Source of the DNA: Comamonadaceae bacterium
Lineage (GTDB): Bacteria > Pseudomonadota > Gammaproteobacteria > Burkholderiales > Burkholderiaceae_C
Direction: 5' to 3'
DNA: 6,125 nt
Assembly: GCA_947457975.1 (NCBI GenBank)
Contig: CANGYC010000150.1
Coordinates: 1-6,125 of the forward strand
Shown here: in pieces, positions 4,393-6,125 of the stretch
Layout: each line of letters opens with the position of its first letter
Position numbering within the stretch: position 1 is the stretch's first letter
Translations under genes and position numbers: made by a program
The notes under the pieces: model-generated
Database searches by the model: none
The model's input: only the letters and a program-made list of their open reading frames with translations
Told to the model about the DNA's origin: nothing

Positions 4393-5094
4393 ATGATCAA
4401 CAAGATCGCACCCTCCGTGGAGGCAGCGCTGGCGGGCCTCAAGGACGGCTCCACCGTGCTCATTGGCGGCTTCGGCACCGCCGGCATTCCCAACGAACTC
4501 ATCGATGGCCTGATCGCCCAAGGCGCGAAGGACCTGACCGTGGTCAACAACAACGCCGGCAACGGCGACATGGGCCTGGCCGCCCTGCTCAAGGCCGGCC
4601 GGGTGCGCAAGATCATCTGCAGCTTTCCGCGCCAGGTGGACAGCCATGTGTTCGATGCGCTCTACCGCTCGGGCAAGCTCGAGCTCGAGCTCGTGCCGCA
4701 GGGGAACCTCGCCGAGCGCATTCGCGCCGCTGGTGCGGGTATCGGTGCCTTCTTCTCGCCTACGGGCTACGGCACCGAGCTGGCCCAGGGCAAAGAGGTG
4801 CGGGTGATTAACGGCAAGCCCTACGTGCTGGAGATGCCGATTCACGGCGACCTGGCTCTCATCAAGGCCGAGGCGGGTGACCGCTGGGGCAACCTCGTTT
4901 ACCGCAAGGCGGCGCGCAACTTCGGCCCGGTCATGGCCACGGCGGCCCGTAAAACAGTGGCCACGGTGCATGAGATCGTTGAACTCGGCGCCCTCAACCC
5001 CGAGCACATCGTCACCCCCGGCATCTACGTCAGCCAGGTCGTGCGCATCGAGCGCCAGGCAACGCAGGCCGGCGGCTTCAAGAAGGCGGCATGA
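4393..5094 (+). CDS. pcaI: 3-oxoadipate CoA-transferase, alpha subunit
   Basis: This 233-residue protein is the A subunit of a class I (family I) CoA-transferase. It has the GGFGTAGIP glycine loop at 25-33, TVVNNNAGNGDMGLAALL at about 49-66, FSPTGYGTELAQGKE and YVLEMPIHGDLALIKA in the middle, and DRWGNLVYRKAARNFGPVMA at about 162-181. With the beta subunit it moves CoA from succinyl-CoA to 3-oxoadipate, giving 3-oxoadipyl-CoA in the cytoplasm. The length suits PcaI (about 230 residues). The substrate is assigned from context: a PcaR-like regulator upstream and a PcaF-type thiolase downstream. On sequence alone, an acetoacetate/succinyl-CoA transferase or a catI-type paralogue would be hard to exclude. 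GGAG (4379-4382) lies 10 nt before the ATG, an acceptable but long spacing that overlaps the end of the operator region. The stop overlaps the pcaJ start by 4 nt (ATGA). Confidence 0.92.
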   Translation: MINKIAPSVEAALAGLKDGSTVLIGGFGTAGIPNELIDGLIAQGAKDLTVVNNNAGNGDMGLAALLKAGRVRKIICSFPRQVDSHVFDALYRSGKLELELVPQGNLAERIRAAGAGIGAFFSPTGYGTELAQGKEVRVINGKPYVLEMPIHGDLALIKAEAGDRWGNLVYRKAARNFGPVMATAARKTVATVHEIVELGALNPEHIVTPGIYVSQVVRIERQATQAGGFKKAA

Positions 5095-5738
5095 ACATGA
5101 GCTACACCAAACGCAGCAAAGACGAACTGGCCCGCCGCGTGGCGCGCGACATTCATGACGGTGCCTACGTGAACCTGGGCATCGGCCAGCCCACGCTGGT
5201 GGCCAACCACCTGCCCGAAGGCATTGAGGTGATCCTGCACAGCGAAAACGGCATCCTGGGCATGGGCCCGGCCCCTGCCGCTGGCGAGGAAGACTACGAC
5301 CTCATCAACGCCGGCAAGCAGCCGGTCACGCTGCTGCCCGGCGGCGCGTTTTTCCACCATGCCGACAGCTTCGGCATGATGCGCGGCGGCCACCTTGATA
5401 TTTGCGTGCTTGGTGCTTTTCAGGTCAGCGCCACGGGCGATCTGGCCAACTGGAGCACCGGCGAGCCCGGCGCCATACAAGCCGTGGGCGGCGCCATGGA
5501 CTTGGCTATCGGTGCCAAGCAGACCTGGGTCATGATGGACCTGCTCACCAAAAAAGGCGAGTCCAAGGTGGTCAAGAGCTGCAGCTACCCCTTGACTGGC
5601 ATCGGCTGCGTCAAGCGCATTTATTCGGACCTCGCCACCCTGGCCTGCACGCCCGAAGGCCTGCGCCTGATCGATGCGGTCGACGGCTTGTCACACGCCG
5701 AGCTGGAAAAGCTGGTCGGCCTGCCTATCCACGTCTGA
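5091..5738 (+). CDS. pcaJ: 3-oxoadipate CoA-transferase, beta subunit
   Basis: This 215-residue protein is the B subunit of a class I CoA-transferase. The key feature is SENGILGMGP at 51-60, in which Glu52 is the expected catalytic residue that forms the glutamyl-CoA thioester. Other family stretches are VNLGIGQPTLVANHLPEG (27-44), GGAFFHHADSFGMMRGGHLD (84-103), LGAFQVSATGDLANW (107-121) and PGAIQAVGGAMDLAIGAK (126-143). It pairs with PcaI to form the active transferase. The start overlaps the pcaI stop as ATGA, a classic coupled junction. A second ATG at 5097 (protein beginning MSYTKRSKDEL) is an equally plausible start: AGAAGG at 5081-5086 is 4 nt from the first ATG and 10 nt from the second. 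The length is close to the usual 213 or so residues. The protein ends LEKLVGLPIHV, and a 129-nt gap follows before pcaF. Confidence 0.93.
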   Translation: MNMSYTKRSKDELARRVARDIHDGAYVNLGIGQPTLVANHLPEGIEVILHSENGILGMGPAPAAGEEDYDLINAGKQPVTLLPGGAFFHHADSFGMMRGGHLDICVLGAFQVSATGDLANWSTGEPGAIQAVGGAMDLAIGAKQTWVMMDLLTKKGESKVVKSCSYPLTGIGCVKRIYSDLATLACTPEGLRLIDAVDGLSHAELEKLVGLPIHV

Positions 5739-5741
5739 TAT

Positions 5742-5833
5742 TGCCGCCTGAGCCCGTAACCTCAGTTCCCCTTCTGAATTTGCTGTCCGACGTTTTCTTG
5801 AGACCGCCATCTGAGCCTGCCGCCCAAGCCCGT
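5742..5833. repeat. Imperfect 16-bp direct repeat in the pcaJ-pcaF gap
   Basis: TGCCGCCTGAGCCCGT (5742-5757) and TGCCGCCCAAGCCCGT (5818-5833) match at 14 of 16 positions, with their starts 76 bp apart. Both lie in the 129-nt non-coding gap (5739-5867). The remaining gap is noticeably pyrimidine-rich (TTCCCCTTCT and TTCTTTCCTTCCT). No promoter with good consensus is seen on the plus strand. Confidence 0.6.
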
Positions 5834-5839
5834 GCGGCA
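5818..5839 (+). other. Small hairpin upstream of pcaF
   Basis: TGCCGC (5818-5823) and GCGGCA (5834-5839) form a perfect 6-bp stem with a 10-nt loop, 28 nt before the pcaF ATG. The following sequence (TCAATTCTTTCC) is only moderately T-rich, so it is not a convincing terminator. It could be an mRNA processing, stabilising or partial attenuating structure. It contains the second copy of the 16-bp repeat. Confidence 0.4.
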
Positions 5840-5867
5840 TCAATTCTTTCCTTCCTGTGAGACTTCC

Positions 5868-6125
5868 ATGACCCAAGCTTTTATCTGTGACGCTATCCGC
5901 ACCCCCTTCGGCCGCTACGGTGGCGCCTTGTCTTCGGTGCGCACCGACGACCTCGGCGCGCTGCCGCTCAAAGCGTTGATGGCGCGCAACCCAAATGTCG
6001 CTTGGGCCGCGGTGGCCGACGTGATTTACGGCTGTGCCAACCAGGGCGGCGAAGACAACCGCAACGTGGCCCACATGGCCAGCTTGCTTGCCGGTCTGCC
6101 CATCGATGTGCCCGGCGCCACCATC
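5868..6125 (+). CDS. pcaF: 3-oxoadipyl-CoA thiolase, N-terminal part (cut by window edge)
   Basis: Eighty-six codons are present to the right edge. The protein begins MTQAFICDAIRTPFGRYGGA and continues with LSSVRTDDLGALPLKALMAR and VADVIYGCANQGGEDNRNVA at about 49-68, then MASLLAGLPIDVPGATI up to residue 86. This is the start of a thiolase of the acetyl-CoA acetyltransferase family; CANQGGEDNRNVARMA-like sequence is typical of PcaF/PaaJ-type enzymes. The enzyme cleaves 3-oxoadipyl-CoA with CoA to succinyl-CoA and acetyl-CoA, completing the beta-ketoadipate pathway. In thiolases the next residues are normally N-R-L-C, so the nucleophilic cysteine is expected at about residue 90, just outside the window. 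The ATG at 5868 has only a weak GTGAGA-like ribosome site. Being separated from pcaJ by 129 nt, it may have its own control or be read through from the pcaI promoter. PaaJ would be the alternative name, but pcaIJ next door favours PcaF. Confidence 0.9.
   Translation, partial: MTQAFICDAIRTPFGRYGGALSSVRTDDLGALPLKALMARNPNVAWAAVADVIYGCANQGGEDNRNVAHMASLLAGLPIDVPGATI

Noticed and set aside
4676..4693. Repeated GAGCTC/CTCGAG palindromic stretch in pcaI, with a similar one near 181-194 in the VWA gene
   Set aside because: Both encode alternating Leu-Glu with the favoured codons CTC and GAG; the repeat is explained by codon use.
4318..5007. Long upstream extension of the IclR-type reading frame, to 500 residues in total
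   Set aside because: The extra part is antisense to pcaI and would cross the divergent promoter and operator. Family members start with a short tail before the winged helix, as given by ATG 4317. The open frame is a product of high GC content.
5691..6074. Minus-strand open frame of 127 codons across the pcaJ-pcaF gap
   Set aside because: It overlaps both clear coding regions on the opposite strand and shows no recognisable protein features, so it is not taken as a gene filling the gap.

Overview
The window reads as chromosomal DNA of a high-GC betaproteobacterium, most likely of the order Burkholderiales and plausibly the family Comamonadaceae. This placement is an inference from base composition, dense gene packing and gene content: a c4-like dihaem cytochrome, a DUF1841 protein, a MoxR/CoxE-type pair, and a pca branch controlled by a PcaR/PcaU-like IclR regulator. 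I see no mobile element, CRISPR array, tRNA or rRNA. No stretch longer than about 130 bases lacks a gene.

Left part (1-2193, minus strand). A tight four-gene operon reads leftward from a promoter near 2224-2253: a MoxR-family AAA+ ATPase, a 76-residue two-helix membrane protein, a RimJ/RimL-type GNAT acetyltransferase, and the N-terminal 163 residues of a CoxE-like VWA protein that runs off the left edge. The gaps are 10, 6 and 10 nt. MoxR ATPases and VWA proteins work together as chaperone-like modules that mature or activate other complexes. The small membrane protein and the acetyltransferase between them have no known role in such a module.

Middle (2194-3470). A divergent intergenic region of about 100 bp separates moxR from a rightward gene for a secreted dihaem c-type cytochrome. 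It holds two overlapping promoter-like sequences and an FNR/Anr-like box. The cytochrome gene ends at a strong bidirectional terminator (2982-3014), which is shared with a convergent DUF1841 gene.

Right part (3505-6125). An IclR-family regulator (minus strand) lies divergent to pcaI-pcaJ, the two subunits of 3-oxoadipate CoA-transferase (4-nt overlap). After a 129-nt gap comes the start of pcaF, the 3-oxoadipyl-CoA thiolase, cut by the right edge just before its expected nucleophilic cysteine. Together pcaIJF convert 3-oxoadipate into succinyl-CoA and acetyl-CoA, the last two steps of the beta-ketoadipate pathway for aromatic compounds. The regulator-pcaI intergenic region carries a perfect 14-bp palindrome followed by a third direct half-site. 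This resembles the operator layout known for PcaU-type regulators.

The genes themselves belong to recognisable families. The points most worth a second look are the regulatory architecture of the two divergent regions, the composition of the MoxR-VWA operon, and repeats and hairpins at gene junctions.
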